DNA of 64,000 nucleotides, taken from UBA6522 sp965204155 (GTDB lineage Bacteria; Pseudomonadota; Gammaproteobacteria; Steroidobacterales; Rariloculaceae). A program made the translations under genes and the position numbers. Below the pieces are notes generated by a model. The model was given only the letters and a program-made list of their open reading frames with translations. It searched no databases and was not told where the DNA came from. Of this stretch, positions 26,244 through 35,402 are shown one piece after another; the stretch's first letter is position 1; every line of letters starts with the position of its first letter. The stretch is from assembly GCA_965204155.1 (NCBI GenBank), contig OZ241971.1:3224001-3288000 (forward strand). Direction: 5' to 3'.

Positions 26244-27341
26244 ATGGACAAGGTACCCTTTGCGGCACTGTTGTTGTCGTCTAGTACGCTGGCTCAGCAG
26301 CTCGGGCCGGATACCGAGCCGGGTCGGCTTTTCCTCGTGGATATTGACGGCGAACGAGTCGTGTATCAGGCGGAATTCGAAAAGATCTGGTATCCACGGC
26401 TGTCAGACACGTTTCGCATGACGTTGCCCGAGCAGCTCGAATTCATTGAGCAACTCGAGTACGCCGGCATTCGCGACTGGCGAATCGGATACTACTGGGA
26501 CACGACTCCGCTAAAGTGGTCAATGTTCGGCCACGTCACTCACCCGGGCGGAAACACGGTCGAGGGGTACGACACCAGCGTCTACTTTACGCCTACAAGC
26601 GAGACGACCAGAGACGGTGTAACCGTATTCTACACGCACGGACGTACCGGCGATGAGTGGGGTGATCCGGATTCCGGTGGCAATGGCGCGGTCATATCGA
26701 CGGGGACGATCGTGCCATTCGGCCTGCCTTCGTCGAGCCGATATTCCGCGATTGGCGTTCCGCATCCTTCGGCCCTGGAAGAAGACCAGCCCGATTCGAT
26801 ATTTGCGCCGACATATCCCGACGGCCGTCCGCGCACGTTCTACACGCTGGTCCCGTCGGAAGCTCAGGATCACTGGGTATGTACGAACAATTACGAGTGC
26901 ACATTCAACGAGGACCTGAATTACACGCCGGCAAATCTGCGCTATTGTTTGCAGGCCAGTCCGCAGGAGCGCGATTGCGGCGCCTGGACCGTGTCCGAAG
27001 CCATGCCGCAGTTCTGGCAAGCCGATGGCGACATCCATGAGATCCGGATCGCGTCGGCGACTCAGCCGGAAGGTCAGCTCATGCCGGTAACGATTACAGG
27101 TGTCTGGCAGGATGAGACAGTGGATCCGTCAAGTCCGGACGTCGTGGTTTTCGAAACGGACGAGGCAACTGTCTTGCAACTGCGTGCCGAGCGGGACGAA
27201 GGTGGAGATGGACGCGTTTATCACATTGTGTTCGGTGACGGTGATGCGGAATACACATTCAGGGTGGGTGTACCGAACATAGTCGATAATCGGCATCGGT
27301 TGATTGACGGCGGCAGCGTTCATCGATCGGAACGGAGGTGA
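26244..27341 (+). CDS. Secreted protein of unknown function (tandem paralogue 1)
   Basis: A 365-residue protein with a short signal peptide (residues ~1-17, ending TLAQ). I do not recognise the family. The mature part contains DIDGERVVYQAEFEKIWYP, a run of aromatic and charged residues, and four cysteines in the C-terminal half (WVC, YEC, RYC, RDC) that could form disulfides, followed by an all-beta-looking tail ending VGVPNIVDNRH. It starts 11 bases after the receptor 2 stop and is followed 4 bases later by a close relative. Its position suggests a lipid- or ligand-binding partner of the receptor, which is only inference. Confidence 0.75.
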   Translation: MDKVPFAALLLSSSTLAQQLGPDTEPGRLFLVDIDGERVVYQAEFEKIWYPRLSDTFRMTLPEQLEFIEQLEYAGIRDWRIGYYWDTTPLKWSMFGHVTHPGGNTVEGYDTSVYFTPTSETTRDGVTVFYTHGRTGDEWGDPDSGGNGAVISTGTIVPFGLPSSSRYSAIGVPHPSALEEDQPDSIFAPTYPDGRPRTFYTLVPSEAQDHWVCTNNYECTFNEDLNYTPANLRYCLQASPQERDCGAWTVSEAMPQFWQADGDIHEIRIASATQPEGQLMPVTITGVWQDETVDPSSPDVVVFETDEATVLQLRAERDEGGDGRVYHIVFGDGDAEYTFRVGVPNIVDNRHRLIDGGSVHRSERR

Positions 27342-27345
27342 TCCG

Positions 27346-28440
27346 ATGTACAGGGTACTTTTTGCGGCGCTGTTGTTCTCGTCAAACGCGCTGGCTCAGC
27401 CGTACGGACCGGATACCCAGCCCGGTCGGCTATTTCTCGTGGATATTGACGGTGAACGAGTCGTCTATCAGGCGGGATTCGACAAGATCTGGTATCCGTA
27501 CCTGGCGGACACGTTTGGCATGACATTGCCCGAGCAACTCGAATTCATCGAGCAGTTCGAGTACGCCGGCATACGCGACTGGCGAATCGGCTACTACTGG
27601 GACACGACTTCGCTCAAGTGGTCAATTTTCGGCCACGTCAAACACCCTGGCGGAAACGAGGCAAACGGGTACGACACGAGCGTCTACTTTCCCTACACGA
27701 GTGAAACGATCAGAGACGGTGAAACGTTCTTCTATACGCATGGACGTACCGGGGACGAGTGGGGGGATCCGCGAACCGGCGGCAACGGCGCGATCATATC
27801 GATGGGGCCGCTGTTGACTTTCAACTTGCCCGATTCGGAGCGATACGCTGCGCGCGGCGTTCCGATTCCCGAGGCCCTGGAAGAAGACCAGCCCGATTCG
27901 ATATTTGCGCCAGCCTACCCGGACGGCCGTCCGCGCACGTTCTACACGCTGTTCCCGTCGGAAGCTCAGGATCACTGGTCATGTACGGCCGATAACCGCT
28001 GCACCTACAACGAGGACCTGAATTACACGCCGGCAGATTTGCCTTATTGTTTGCAGGCCGTTCCGCAGGAGCGCGATTGCGGCGCCTGGACCGTGTCCGA
28101 AGCAATGCCGCAGTTCTGGGTAGCCAACGGCGACATCCATGAGATCCGAATCGCCTCGGCGTCTCAGCCGGAAGGCCAGCTCATGCCGGTAACGATTACG
28201 GGTGTCTGGCAGGACGAAACAGCGGACTCGGCAAGTGCTGACGTCTATATTTTCGAAACGGACGAGGCAACCGTTGCGCGGCTGCCCGCCGAGCGGGACG
28301 AGGAAGGCAATGGTCGCGTCTATCACATCGTGTTCGGTGACGGCGCCGGGGAATACACGTTTCGCGTCGGCGTGCCGAATCTTGTAGACAACCGGCACTT
28401 GCTGATTGATGATGGCCGAGTGTTTCGCTTGGGCATGTGA
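27346..28440 (+). CDS. Secreted protein of unknown function (tandem paralogue 2)
   Basis: A 364-residue exported protein that matches its upstream neighbour at most positions throughout, including the DIDGERVVYQA opening, the GYYWDTT and HGRTGDEWGDP blocks and the same four cysteines (WSC, NRC, PYC, RDC). Signal peptide residues 1-17 (ALAQ). The start is supported by GGAGGTGATC just before the ATG, a near-perfect match to the 16S anti-Shine-Dalgarno sequence, so expression may be high. It arose by recent tandem duplication. A hairpin terminator follows at 28494. Confidence 0.77.
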   Translation: MYRVLFAALLFSSNALAQPYGPDTQPGRLFLVDIDGERVVYQAGFDKIWYPYLADTFGMTLPEQLEFIEQFEYAGIRDWRIGYYWDTTSLKWSIFGHVKHPGGNEANGYDTSVYFPYTSETIRDGETFFYTHGRTGDEWGDPRTGGNGAIISMGPLLTFNLPDSERYAARGVPIPEALEEDQPDSIFAPAYPDGRPRTFYTLFPSEAQDHWSCTADNRCTYNEDLNYTPADLPYCLQAVPQERDCGAWTVSEAMPQFWVANGDIHEIRIASASQPEGQLMPVTITGVWQDETADSASADVYIFETDEATVARLPAERDEEGNGRVYHIVFGDGAGEYTFRVGVPNLVDNRHLLIDDGRVFRLGM

Positions 28441-28493
28441 GGCATTTCCGCGCAGTCGCTGGCATGGCGATTGCGTGCACCTGGCAGTCTGAC

Positions 28494-28529
28494 GCCCGCA
28501 CACGATCCAGCCCGGGCGACTGTGCGGGC
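28494..28529 (+). terminator. Intrinsic-terminator-like hairpin after the tandem secreted proteins
   Basis: Nine-base stem GCCCGCACA / TGTGCGGGC with an 18-base loop, 54 bases after the stop of the second secreted protein. A pronounced T-run is lacking, so termination may be partial. The rest of the 220-base gap up to the tctC gene shows nothing recognisable. Confidence 0.45.
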
Positions 28530-28660
28530 TTCCGGATACTGAGGTCCGGCTCCTCAAGGTAGAACCGTGCCTGCTTCCTGCCCCTGTTGCGCGAAGTGGG
28601 CTGTCTTGCAAGAATCGAATCCCGGATGGCATTGCCACACTGCGACGCGGGTGTACCGGA

Positions 28661-29797
28661 TTGGGACTTCGAATCGGCTCACTGACGAGATCCTTGCGCA
28701 TTGCCGGCGCCTCGCCGAGGGCGGTTCGATGGGCGCTGGCCGGGTCAGTGTTGATGCTGACGGCCGTCTTTGGACTTGTCGGCCCCGCTTCAGCCCAATG
28801 GCCGGAACGGCCCATCACGCTGGTGGTCATGTATTCGCCCGGCGGTGGAACCGACACGATGCTGCGGGCGCTGGCTGCCGAAATGGCGAGCGCCACCGGG
28901 TGGCGGATCAACGTGGTCAACCGCCCCGGCGCGGCGGGCGCGGTGGCGACTCGCTACGTGCTGAACCGCCCCGCGGACGGCTACACGATGCTTGGTGCAT
29001 CGAACTTCAACAAGTATTCGCGCATCAGCGGCGGCGGCGATTCCGTGTCCTGGCGGGACTGGTACTACATGCGCGCGGCGTCGGGCTCGGCGAGCTGGTC
29101 CGTGCGTCCGGATTCGCCCTTCAAGACGTTCGCCGACGTGATCGAGGCTGCAAGAGCCAATCCCGGCACGCTGACGATCTCCACGTCCGGGACTGGCGGG
29201 CAGTGGCACGAGTTCGCCGCGGTCGTGGCGCAGGCGGCCGGCATCGAGTTGCGGTACGTGCCCTACAACAGCGGGCAACTGGCGACGCTGGCGGGGCTCA
29301 ACGGGGAGGTCGACATCACCGGCGGCGGGGTGCACGAGCACATTCAATACGTGGATGCGGGCCAGCTCGTTCCGCTGCAGCAGACCAGCCTCGAGGACAT
29401 CGCCACGCCCAGCGGCCGGATCATGCCGTCCCTGGTCAACTTTATTCCCGATATCCGCAACCGGCTACCGCCGAGCGGTGCGTACAATCTCGGCATTCGC
29501 CGCGATACGCCGCCGGACGTCATTCGCCAGGTCGAGGCGGCGTTCATCGCTGCAACGGAGTCCGAAGGGTTCCGGACGCAGGTTGCCGAGCGCCACTTTG
29601 CCGTGGATTTGCTGATTGGACCGGAAGCCGACCGTCGCGCCGCGCAGGTGGAGACGATCTCCGCGAGCGTGTTTGAGCAACTGATGATTCCGGGCGCAAG
29701 GACCGCGGCGGAACTGGAGCTGCCGCTGCCTGAGGAGTTCGACCAGTGGTGGCCGCCGCCGGGGTATAGCGTCCTGCCGATCCACGATGGCGACTAG
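28661..29797 (+). CDS. tctC: TTT transporter solute-binding protein (TctC)
   Basis: Substrate-binding component of a tripartite tricarboxylate transporter; up to 378 residues. After a long N-terminal segment the signal peptide ends GPASAQ and the mature protein opens WPERPITLVVMYSPGGGTD, the TctC family start. NRPADGYTML and YVPYNSGQLATLAGL are also typical. The start is uncertain: TTG at 28661 gives a long n-region, and no good ribosome-binding site decides it. It is followed by tctB (11-base overlap) and tctA, making a complete TctCBA system, unlike the orphan receptor at 66. Confidence 0.88.
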   Translation: MGLRIGSLTRSLRIAGASPRAVRWALAGSVLMLTAVFGLVGPASAQWPERPITLVVMYSPGGGTDTMLRALAAEMASATGWRINVVNRPGAAGAVATRYVLNRPADGYTMLGASNFNKYSRISGGGDSVSWRDWYYMRAASGSASWSVRPDSPFKTFADVIEAARANPGTLTISTSGTGGQWHEFAAVVAQAAGIELRYVPYNSGQLATLAGLNGEVDITGGGVHEHIQYVDAGQLVPLQQTSLEDIATPSGRIMPSLVNFIPDIRNRLPPSGAYNLGIRRDTPPDVIRQVEAAFIAATESEGFRTQVAERHFAVDLLIGPEADRRAAQVETISASVFEQLMIPGARTAAELELPLPEEFDQWWPPPGYSVLPIHDGD

Positions 29798-30392
29798 CCG
29801 TTTGTCGGGTCTCGACTCCGAATCGCGGTCAGCGGAGGCGGAAGCCGGGGAGGGATCCGACCGTACCGCGCCCGGCAGCGACCTTGCTGCTGCGCTGGTC
29901 ATCGCGATTTTCGCCGCGTTGGCAGTGGTGTTCTCCGTCCGGCTCGATGTTCCCGGATCCATCTACACGGCGCCCGGGCTGTTCCCGGTGATCATCGGTT
30001 CCACACTCTTTGCCATGGCTGCAGTCCTCGGATGGCGCGCAATTCGGGCCGGGGCGAAGATCAAGGCGCCAGGCTGGCTCAGGGCGCTAAAAAAGGTCGC
30101 TGCGACTGGCTCTACCGGTGAAGCGCATCGCACGGCGCAGCTCATGGCGCTGGTGACGGCCTACGTACTGCTGGTCGGCCTGGTCAACTTCGAATTCGGT
30201 GTGCCGCTGGGTTTTTTCACTGTCAGGATCAGCAGTTACGAATTGATCTCGGTGATCATGGTTGCCTGGATCCTCCGGCTTTTCTGGAGGGCGCACCCGG
30301 CCCGCTGCCTGCTCGTCGCGCTGGTTTCAGTGGAAGTGCTGGCGGCGATATTCCGCTACGGTTTCGGCATTCCCATGCCCGCGGGCTACTGA
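29787..30392 (+). CDS. tctB: TTT transporter small permease (TctB)
   Basis: A 201-residue membrane protein with four predicted transmembrane segments, near residues 33-50, 60-80, 120-140 and 150-190, as in TctB. Family features include a short cytoplasmic loop and the PGLFPVIIGSTLFAMA first helix pair. ATG at 29787 overlaps the tctC 3' end by 11 bases, and tctA begins 6 bases after its stop. It stabilises TctA and has no known independent function. Confidence 0.85.
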   Translation: MATSRLSGLDSESRSAEAEAGEGSDRTAPGSDLAAALVIAIFAALAVVFSVRLDVPGSIYTAPGLFPVIIGSTLFAMAAVLGWRAIRAGAKIKAPGWLRALKKVAATGSTGEAHRTAQLMALVTAYVLLVGLVNFEFGVPLGFFTVRISSYELISVIMVAWILRLFWRAHPARCLLVALVSVEVLAAIFRYGFGIPMPAGY

Positions 30393-30398
30393 CGCGCC

Positions 30399-31895
30399 GT
30401 GGAAGCACTCGCCCAGATCCAGGACCAACTCGTCCTGATCGCGTTCGACCCCTGGTTGTGGGTGGCATGCCTCGCGGGCGTCACGCTGGGCATTCTCTGG
30501 GGCGCCATGCCGGGTCTCTCCACGACCATGGCCATGACGCTGCTCATCGGCCTCACCGTGGGCATGTCCCAGTACACGGCGATCATGTTCATGCTGGGCG
30601 TCTATACCGGCAGCGTCTTCGGGGGCGCCATTTCGGCGGTTCTGGTGAACATTCCCGGCACGCCGGACGCCGTGCCGACCATGATCGAAGGCTACAGGCT
30701 CGCCAGGCGGGGCGAAGGCGGCCTGGCGCTGGGGACGGCGATTTCCGCATCCTTCGTGGGCAACTGGGTGGGGATCGTGCTGTTGATCGCCCTGATACCC
30801 GTCATCCTCTTCCTGGCGCTTCAGTTCCGATCGTGGGAAATGTTCCTGCTGTCGCTCTGGGGGATCGCCATCTGCGGCTCCATGTCGTCCATGGAGGCGC
30901 CGATCAAGGGCTGGATCTCGGGATGGATCGGGCTGCTGGTGTCCTTTGTCGGCCTCGACGCCATACACGGTGTCTCCCGGTTCACGTTCGGCTCCTTCTA
31001 CCTGGACGACGGCATCGGCTTCATTCCCGTGCTCATCGGCCTGTTCGGCGTGTCGGAAATCCTGCGGGTATTGCCGCAGAAAAATCCGCCCCGGATTCCG
31101 TCGAAGGTGGGTCCCGTACTGCCGTCGCTGAACGCGTTGATCAGGTTCCTGCGGCCGTCGTTCCGGTCGGGCATCATCGGCACCGTCATCGGTGCGATCC
31201 CGGGAGCTGGCGCGAACGTGGCGTCGTTCTTCGCCTATGATATCGGCCGCCGGCGCGCGTCGAAGGCCGAGCGGGCGAAGTGGGGCAAGGGCAGTTACGA
31301 GGCCATCGTCTGCTCGGAAGTCGCCAACAACGCCAACGTCGGCGGCTCGCTGCTTCCAACCATTGCCCTGGGTATTCCCGGCAACGCGGCGGCCGCAGCC
31401 ATACTGGCGGCGCTGCAGTTGAAAAGCGTGGTCCCCGGTCCGCTCATCCAGGTGGAGAACCCCGGGCTGATCTATTTCATCTACATCGGCCTCATCATCG
31501 CCAACTTCTTCATGTACGGGATGGCCATCGCGCTGATCAAGCCCTGCGTCAAGCTCTTCAGCCTGCCGAAGACCCTGTTGATGCCGGTGATTCTGCCCAT
31601 CTGCGTCCTTGGCGCCTTTGCGGTCAACCTCAACATCTTCGATGTCTACGTCATGCTCGCCTCGGGGCTCGTCGGTTTCGTCCTGCACCGCTTCGGGTTC
31701 CCGCTGGCGCCCCTGGTCCTGGCGGTGATCCTGGGTCCGTTGGCCGACGAGAATCTGCGCCGCGCCTTGCTCGTGTTCGAGGATACGGGCATTCTCACCA
31801 TCCTCTGGGAGCGGAAGCTGGGCACGGTGCTGCTGCTGGTCGTGCTATATACCTTCTACGACGGCATTTTCAGGCGCGGCGGTTCGAGGACCTGA
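30399..31895 (+). CDS. tctA: TTT transporter large permease (TctA)
   Basis: A 498-residue inner-membrane permease with about 12 hydrophobic segments. Diagnostic stretches are LGILWGAMPGLSTTMAMTLL (the first GxxxGxxPG motif) and the second copy IGAIPGAGANVASFFAYD near residue 265, plus the VNIPGTPDAV turn. GTG start at 30399. It probably imports a carboxylate using the proton or sodium gradient together with the upstream TctC and TctB. The following gene is a Gfo/Idh/MocA dehydrogenase, suggesting a polyol or sugar-acid substrate, which is tentative. Confidence 0.9.
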   Translation: MEALAQIQDQLVLIAFDPWLWVACLAGVTLGILWGAMPGLSTTMAMTLLIGLTVGMSQYTAIMFMLGVYTGSVFGGAISAVLVNIPGTPDAVPTMIEGYRLARRGEGGLALGTAISASFVGNWVGIVLLIALIPVILFLALQFRSWEMFLLSLWGIAICGSMSSMEAPIKGWISGWIGLLVSFVGLDAIHGVSRFTFGSFYLDDGIGFIPVLIGLFGVSEILRVLPQKNPPRIPSKVGPVLPSLNALIRFLRPSFRSGIIGTVIGAIPGAGANVASFFAYDIGRRRASKAERAKWGKGSYEAIVCSEVANNANVGGSLLPTIALGIPGNAAAAAILAALQLKSVVPGPLIQVENPGLIYFIYIGLIIANFFMYGMAIALIKPCVKLFSLPKTLLMPVILPICVLGAFAVNLNIFDVYVMLASGLVGFVLHRFGFPLAPLVLAVILGPLADENLRRALLVFEDTGILTILWERKLGTVLLLVVLYTFYDGIFRRGGSRT

Positions 31896-31955
31896 TTGCA
31901 GGTCGCAGACACGGGAAAGATTGAGAGCCTGACGGCAGATTCGGAAAGGAACGGA

Positions 31956-33080
31956 ATGAGCAACAGCCAGGAATCCATCGGTCTTGCCATTGTCGGCTGC
32001 GGCACCATCGGCCGCATTCGCGCCCAGTGCGCGCGCCAGTATCCAGGCGTCGGCTGGCTCGGCCTTTGCGACACGCGCGAGGAGGCCGGCCGGCAACTGG
32101 CGCAAGAGACCAACGCCGACTATTTCACGACGTCCTTCTACGAGTTGCTCAACCGGCCGGAAGTGAACGCGGCGATGATCCTCACCGACGAGAACAACCA
32201 CACAGCCCCGACACTGGCCGCCGTCGACCGCGGGCTCAAGCTACTCATCGAGAAGCCCCTGGCCACCGATGCACGCGAGTCGGCGCAAATCCTCGCGGCG
32301 ATCGAACAGGCCGGAGTCGATGCCTGCATGTGTTATACGCAGCGATTCCGCCGCCGTTTCCTGACCATAAAGGAGCGCCTGACCGCGGGGCAGATCGGCG
32401 AGGTGCATTCGGTGATCACTCGCGCGCTGATGAACCGCATGGTGCCCATCGCCACCATCGAAAAGACCCGCGATCGCCGCAACCTCACGCCCATGGTGGT
32501 TTCCGGTACCCACAGCCTGGACATGTCCATGTGGTTGATGGAAGGCAAGACCCCGGTCAGCGTCTACGCACGTTCCACCGACAAGGTCCTGGCCGAACTG
32601 GGGACCAAGGACTCCACCTTCGGCCTGTTCACCATGGACGACGGCACGATTTTCTCCATGAACATCAGTTGGGCGCTGCCGGTGGTCTGGCCCGGGGCGG
32701 TGTACGGCATCGAGATCGGCATCGTCGGAACCAAGGGAGTAATCGACGTCGAGGACACCCATCGCGACCTCGTGCTGGCCACCGAAGAGCCGCTGCCGGC
32801 GGGCTACACGACCCGTGAATTCGAGCCCCCGATGGAACGCCACGTGGATTTCCTCACCAGCTACCCTCCGGGCGATATCTGGAACAAGCAATTCTGGGGG
32901 CCGATGCGGGAGGAAACCATGTCGTGGTTCAGCCGTATCATGCTGGGCGTGGAAACGCCCCATGCCAGCGCCGCGGACGGCCACAGGAACCTGATGCTGA
33001 CCATGGCCATGGACCGCTCGGCGCGGCTGGGAACGGAGGTTATCCTGCCGGTCGAGCCGGACGTGTTCTATGATGATTGA
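31956..33080 (+). CDS. Gfo/Idh/MocA family oxidoreductase
   Basis: A 374-residue NAD(P)-dependent dehydrogenase. Rossmann motif AIVGCGTIGR near residue 12, the conserved EKPLATDARE with the EKP lysine near residue 100, and GTHSLDMSMWLMEG in the catalytic region. The ATG at 31956 is preceded by AAGGA; a TTG at 31896 would add 20 unsupported residues. It follows tctA and overlaps the beginning of the next frame. Family substrates are sugars, inositols and other polyols; specificity is not visible. Confidence 0.88.
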   Translation: MSNSQESIGLAIVGCGTIGRIRAQCARQYPGVGWLGLCDTREEAGRQLAQETNADYFTTSFYELLNRPEVNAAMILTDENNHTAPTLAAVDRGLKLLIEKPLATDARESAQILAAIEQAGVDACMCYTQRFRRRFLTIKERLTAGQIGEVHSVITRALMNRMVPIATIEKTRDRRNLTPMVVSGTHSLDMSMWLMEGKTPVSVYARSTDKVLAELGTKDSTFGLFTMDDGTIFSMNISWALPVVWPGAVYGIEIGIVGTKGVIDVEDTHRDLVLATEEPLPAGYTTREFEPPMERHVDFLTSYPPGDIWNKQFWGPMREETMSWFSRIMLGVETPHASAADGHRNLMLTMAMDRSARLGTEVILPVEPDVFYDD

Positions 33081-33118
33081 TCCAACCCGAGCGTGACCTG
33101 ACCGGAGGGCAAACGCAC

Positions 33119-34159
33119 GTGCAAGACTTTTTTCCGCGTATTTTCTGCCGCGATGGCCACGCCGGCACGCCAGGCATGGCGCTCCTGTCCCTGTTTCTCG
33201 CATCGCCGCCGCTCGGCGCCCATCACGGGTTCGCCGTACATTACGATCCGAACAGTCCCGTCCGCATCGAAGGCACCGTGGTGAGTTTCGACTTCCGTAA
33301 CCCCCATTCGTCGCTGACGATCGAAGCGCAGGACGAGGCCGGAGCAACGGTGCTGTGGACCTGCGAAATGGCGAGCCGGGGTCAGTTGTCGCGCAGGGGC
33401 GTGACCGAGGAAAGCTTTCAACCGGGCGAGTCGATCGTCGTCGAAGGCGTCGCCGCACGGCGCGACCCGCTGGGCTGCGAGTTCGGCGCCAGCACCCACG
33501 CGGACGGCCGGACTTTTGTGGGCCGGACACTCGATAATCGGCAGACCCAGTTCAACCTGCATTTTGCCAGCGAGAACCCGGGCACCGTGACCGGGAACTG
33601 GATTCGAAAACGCTTTCCCGGGGGAGGGCGACAAGACCCCTACGATCACCTGTTCACACCCGAAGGTGCGCGCGTCCACGCCGACTACGACGAGGTCTTC
33701 GACAGTCCGGTTCTGCGCTGCAGCCCGAGCAGTCCGCTGAAACTGTGGGATCAGCCCGGCCATACGGTGGAGATTCGCGCTGAGGGAGAGGACCTGGTGA
33801 TTCAGGCCGAGTTCATGGACTCGGTCCGCGCAGTGGACATGGGTGCGACCGAGCATCCCTCAGACATTGAGCGCAGCACGCTGGGTCACTCCATAGGCCG
33901 CTGGGAGGGCGCGACCCTGGTCATCGAAACGACGCGGTTCGAGCCCGGCGTTCTGCTTCCAAACGGTGCAGGCATTCTCAATTCCTCGGAACTGGTATTC
34001 ACCGAGCGCCTGTCGGTAAACGAGGAAGGCGACCTGCTCATCGACTGGATGGCAGATGACCCGGTCCACTTCACCGGCCCGGTGACCGGTCAACGCGTCA
34101 TGGCGCGCACAACCTCGCCGGTTGGGCCCTACGATTGCGTCCCCGAAGTGGTGGATTAA
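33119..34159 (+). CDS. DUF6152-like exported protein
   Basis: About 346 residues. The exported N terminus ends in SPPLGAHHGFAVHYD, the first conserved motif of DUF6152, followed by the DUF6152 core (IEGTVVSFDFRNPHS, WTCEMAS) up to about residue 110. A second C-terminal domain carries HSIGRWEGATLVIETTRF and DWMADDPVHFTGPV, which is also present in the protein at 49125. I chose a GTG at 33119 because GGAGGG lies 9 bases before it; ATG at 33176 or TTG at 33077 are alternatives. It ends 26 bases from the convergent RNA ligase gene. Function unknown. Confidence 0.75.
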   Translation: MQDFFPRIFCRDGHAGTPGMALLSLFLASPPLGAHHGFAVHYDPNSPVRIEGTVVSFDFRNPHSSLTIEAQDEAGATVLWTCEMASRGQLSRRGVTEESFQPGESIVVEGVAARRDPLGCEFGASTHADGRTFVGRTLDNRQTQFNLHFASENPGTVTGNWIRKRFPGGGRQDPYDHLFTPEGARVHADYDEVFDSPVLRCSPSSPLKLWDQPGHTVEIRAEGEDLVIQAEFMDSVRAVDMGATEHPSDIERSTLGHSIGRWEGATLVIETTRFEPGVLLPNGAGILNSSELVFTERLSVNEEGDLLIDWMADDPVHFTGPVTGQRVMARTTSPVGPYDCVPEVVD

Positions 34160-34185
34160 TTTTCATTCGCCGTGCTTGGGCGAAC

Positions 34186-34875
34186 TCATCCGTAGACATC
34201 AAGCGACAAGCGGTTCGGTTCGATCACCGAGCGGGACCAATGCTCTTCCATCGATTGAAGAAATTCAGGACGAACGATCTTGGCTCGTTGCACCAGCCAT
34301 TTTCGGCTGTCCGACCTGAGATAGAGACCCTCCGCCGGCTGATCGGCAAGCGCCGATTTCGACAGAAGTTTCACAAGTTCGTTCAAGTCGAACTGGCCGC
34401 GGGCAATGATGGGCGCCTGAGCCACATCCATCTTGCGGCATAGAGCATCACGACGGGTTACAGACAAGAATCGACCTGATCGTTTATCGAAGACATCGAA
34501 CCCAAGAAACCAATCCGGCAGACGGCTGTAGCAAACTGAGTGCCGGGCATAACACCACTCGCCAAAAAGTATGTAACGATTGATCAGTGTGTCGAACAGC
34601 GCATCCGCTCGAAGTCTGAGCCAGTTCCGAAGCGTCCGCCACTGACCCGAACCCGGAAGTCTCAGGTAACCGCCCCTGTTCTGAGCGCGCACGTTCCCGC
34701 TCGAATCGAAAGAAATTCCCAAGTTGGCCCCGTCCACCTTTTCTTCCACCGTGAGTTCCCGGGCCAGAAATGCGCTGCGTTCGTTATCTGGCAGCACCTT
34801 ATCGTCCCGGATTTCGACTCCGGGGAGAGTCGTCAGGTGAGCGGTAGAGGGGAACTTGTAAAAGGTGTCCTTCAT
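34186..34875 (-). CDS. ATP-dependent RNA ligase family protein
   Basis: A 229-residue nucleotidyltransferase of the RNA ligase family (T4 Rnl2-like). Motif I EEKVDGANLG carries the AMP-accepting K46; motif III LFGEWCYARHSV is at residues 103-113; motif IV EGLYLR at 182-187; motif V RAKIVRPEF with K199 at 197-205. All catalytic motifs are intact and the protein has no obvious RNA-binding C-terminal extension. It is the last gene of the ATPase, PIN, ligase unit; its ATG overlaps the PIN stop by 4 bases (ATGA). Sealing of RNA ends produced by the PIN partner is the obvious hypothesis, not proven. Confidence 0.87.
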   Translation of the reverse strand: MKDTFYKFPSTAHLTTLPGVEIRDDKVLPDNERSAFLARELTVEEKVDGANLGISFDSSGNVRAQNRGGYLRLPGSGQWRTLRNWLRLRADALFDTLINRYILFGEWCYARHSVCYSRLPDWFLGFDVFDKRSGRFLSVTRRDALCRKMDVAQAPIIARGQFDLNELVKLLSKSALADQPAEGLYLRSDSRKWLVQRAKIVRPEFLQSMEEHWSRSVIEPNRLSLDVYG

Positions 34876-35402
34876 GTGCCCATCTTGTTCGCGTACTTGG
34901 CTTCAACGTAGTCGGGGCAAAGAAATTCGACCTCTATTTCACATTCTTCCAATGCGTCCTTCCATCCCCACCACTTACTATCGGTGGCCTGCAGTATGGG
35001 TGGCTTGTCCGGGTGGCCATTCGACACGGCGACAAACTTTCGATCCGATCTGTCAAAATTGTCCAATCCGTCGTGCGGCGGAAATTGGTCGTACGAGTCA
35101 CCGCTACTTGTGATCGGCACTCTTTGCGATTCATCAAAGCTCCATCGGTTGTCGTGAACCCACTTCATGAAGCGATCGCCGAGACCAGGCTGGCCGGATA
35201 GCGAGAGCTGTCCCATGTACTCGTAATAGATCTCGTCACCTGCATCGAGAATCAGGCCACGGGTCCGCACAACATGGTCAACAGCTTCCAAACACGCCTC
35301 TACGCAGGTGTCAGGAAAGTCGGACCCCGGATCGGGCTGTGTTGCGAGGTTGGCCACCTTGGGCACGTTTGTGTCGACCACACACAGGGACGGCAAGCTC
35401 AC
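34872..35402 (-). CDS. PIN-like domain nuclease
   Basis: A 176-residue PIN-like ribonuclease candidate. The acidic active site is spaced as in PIN domains: D10 in CVVDTN, E61 in DEIYYEYMG, D117/D120 in FDRSDRKFVAVS and D141 in ATDSKWW. It is longer and has more insertions than a VapC toxin (~130 residues) and shows no cognate antitoxin next to it. Both of its ends overlap neighbours by 4 bases, the ATPase stop before it and the RNA ligase start after it, so the three are a coupled unit. The target RNA is unknown. Confidence 0.82.
   Translation of the reverse strand: MSLPSLCVVDTNVPKVANLATQPDPGSDFPDTCVEACLEAVDHVVRTRGLILDAGDEIYYEYMGQLSLSGQPGLGDRFMKWVHDNRWSFDESQRVPITSSGDSYDQFPPHDGLDNFDRSDRKFVAVSNGHPDKPPILQATDSKWWGWKDALEECEIEVEFLCPDYVEAKYANKMGT

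Noticed and set aside
28580..28660. tRNA-like sequence with GAATCGAATCC
   Set aside because: No acceptor stem or anticodon arm can be folded around it.
30327..31688. Long minus-strand frame antisense to tctA
   Set aside because: It has an unlikely composition rich in Asp, Arg and His, no family similarity, and mirrors the high-GC codon pattern of tctA, so it is a shadow.
34872..35402. The PIN protein as a standard VapC toxin
   Set aside because: It is much longer, has no antitoxin beside it, and is coupled to an ATPase and an RNA ligase, unlike the true VapC at 39998.
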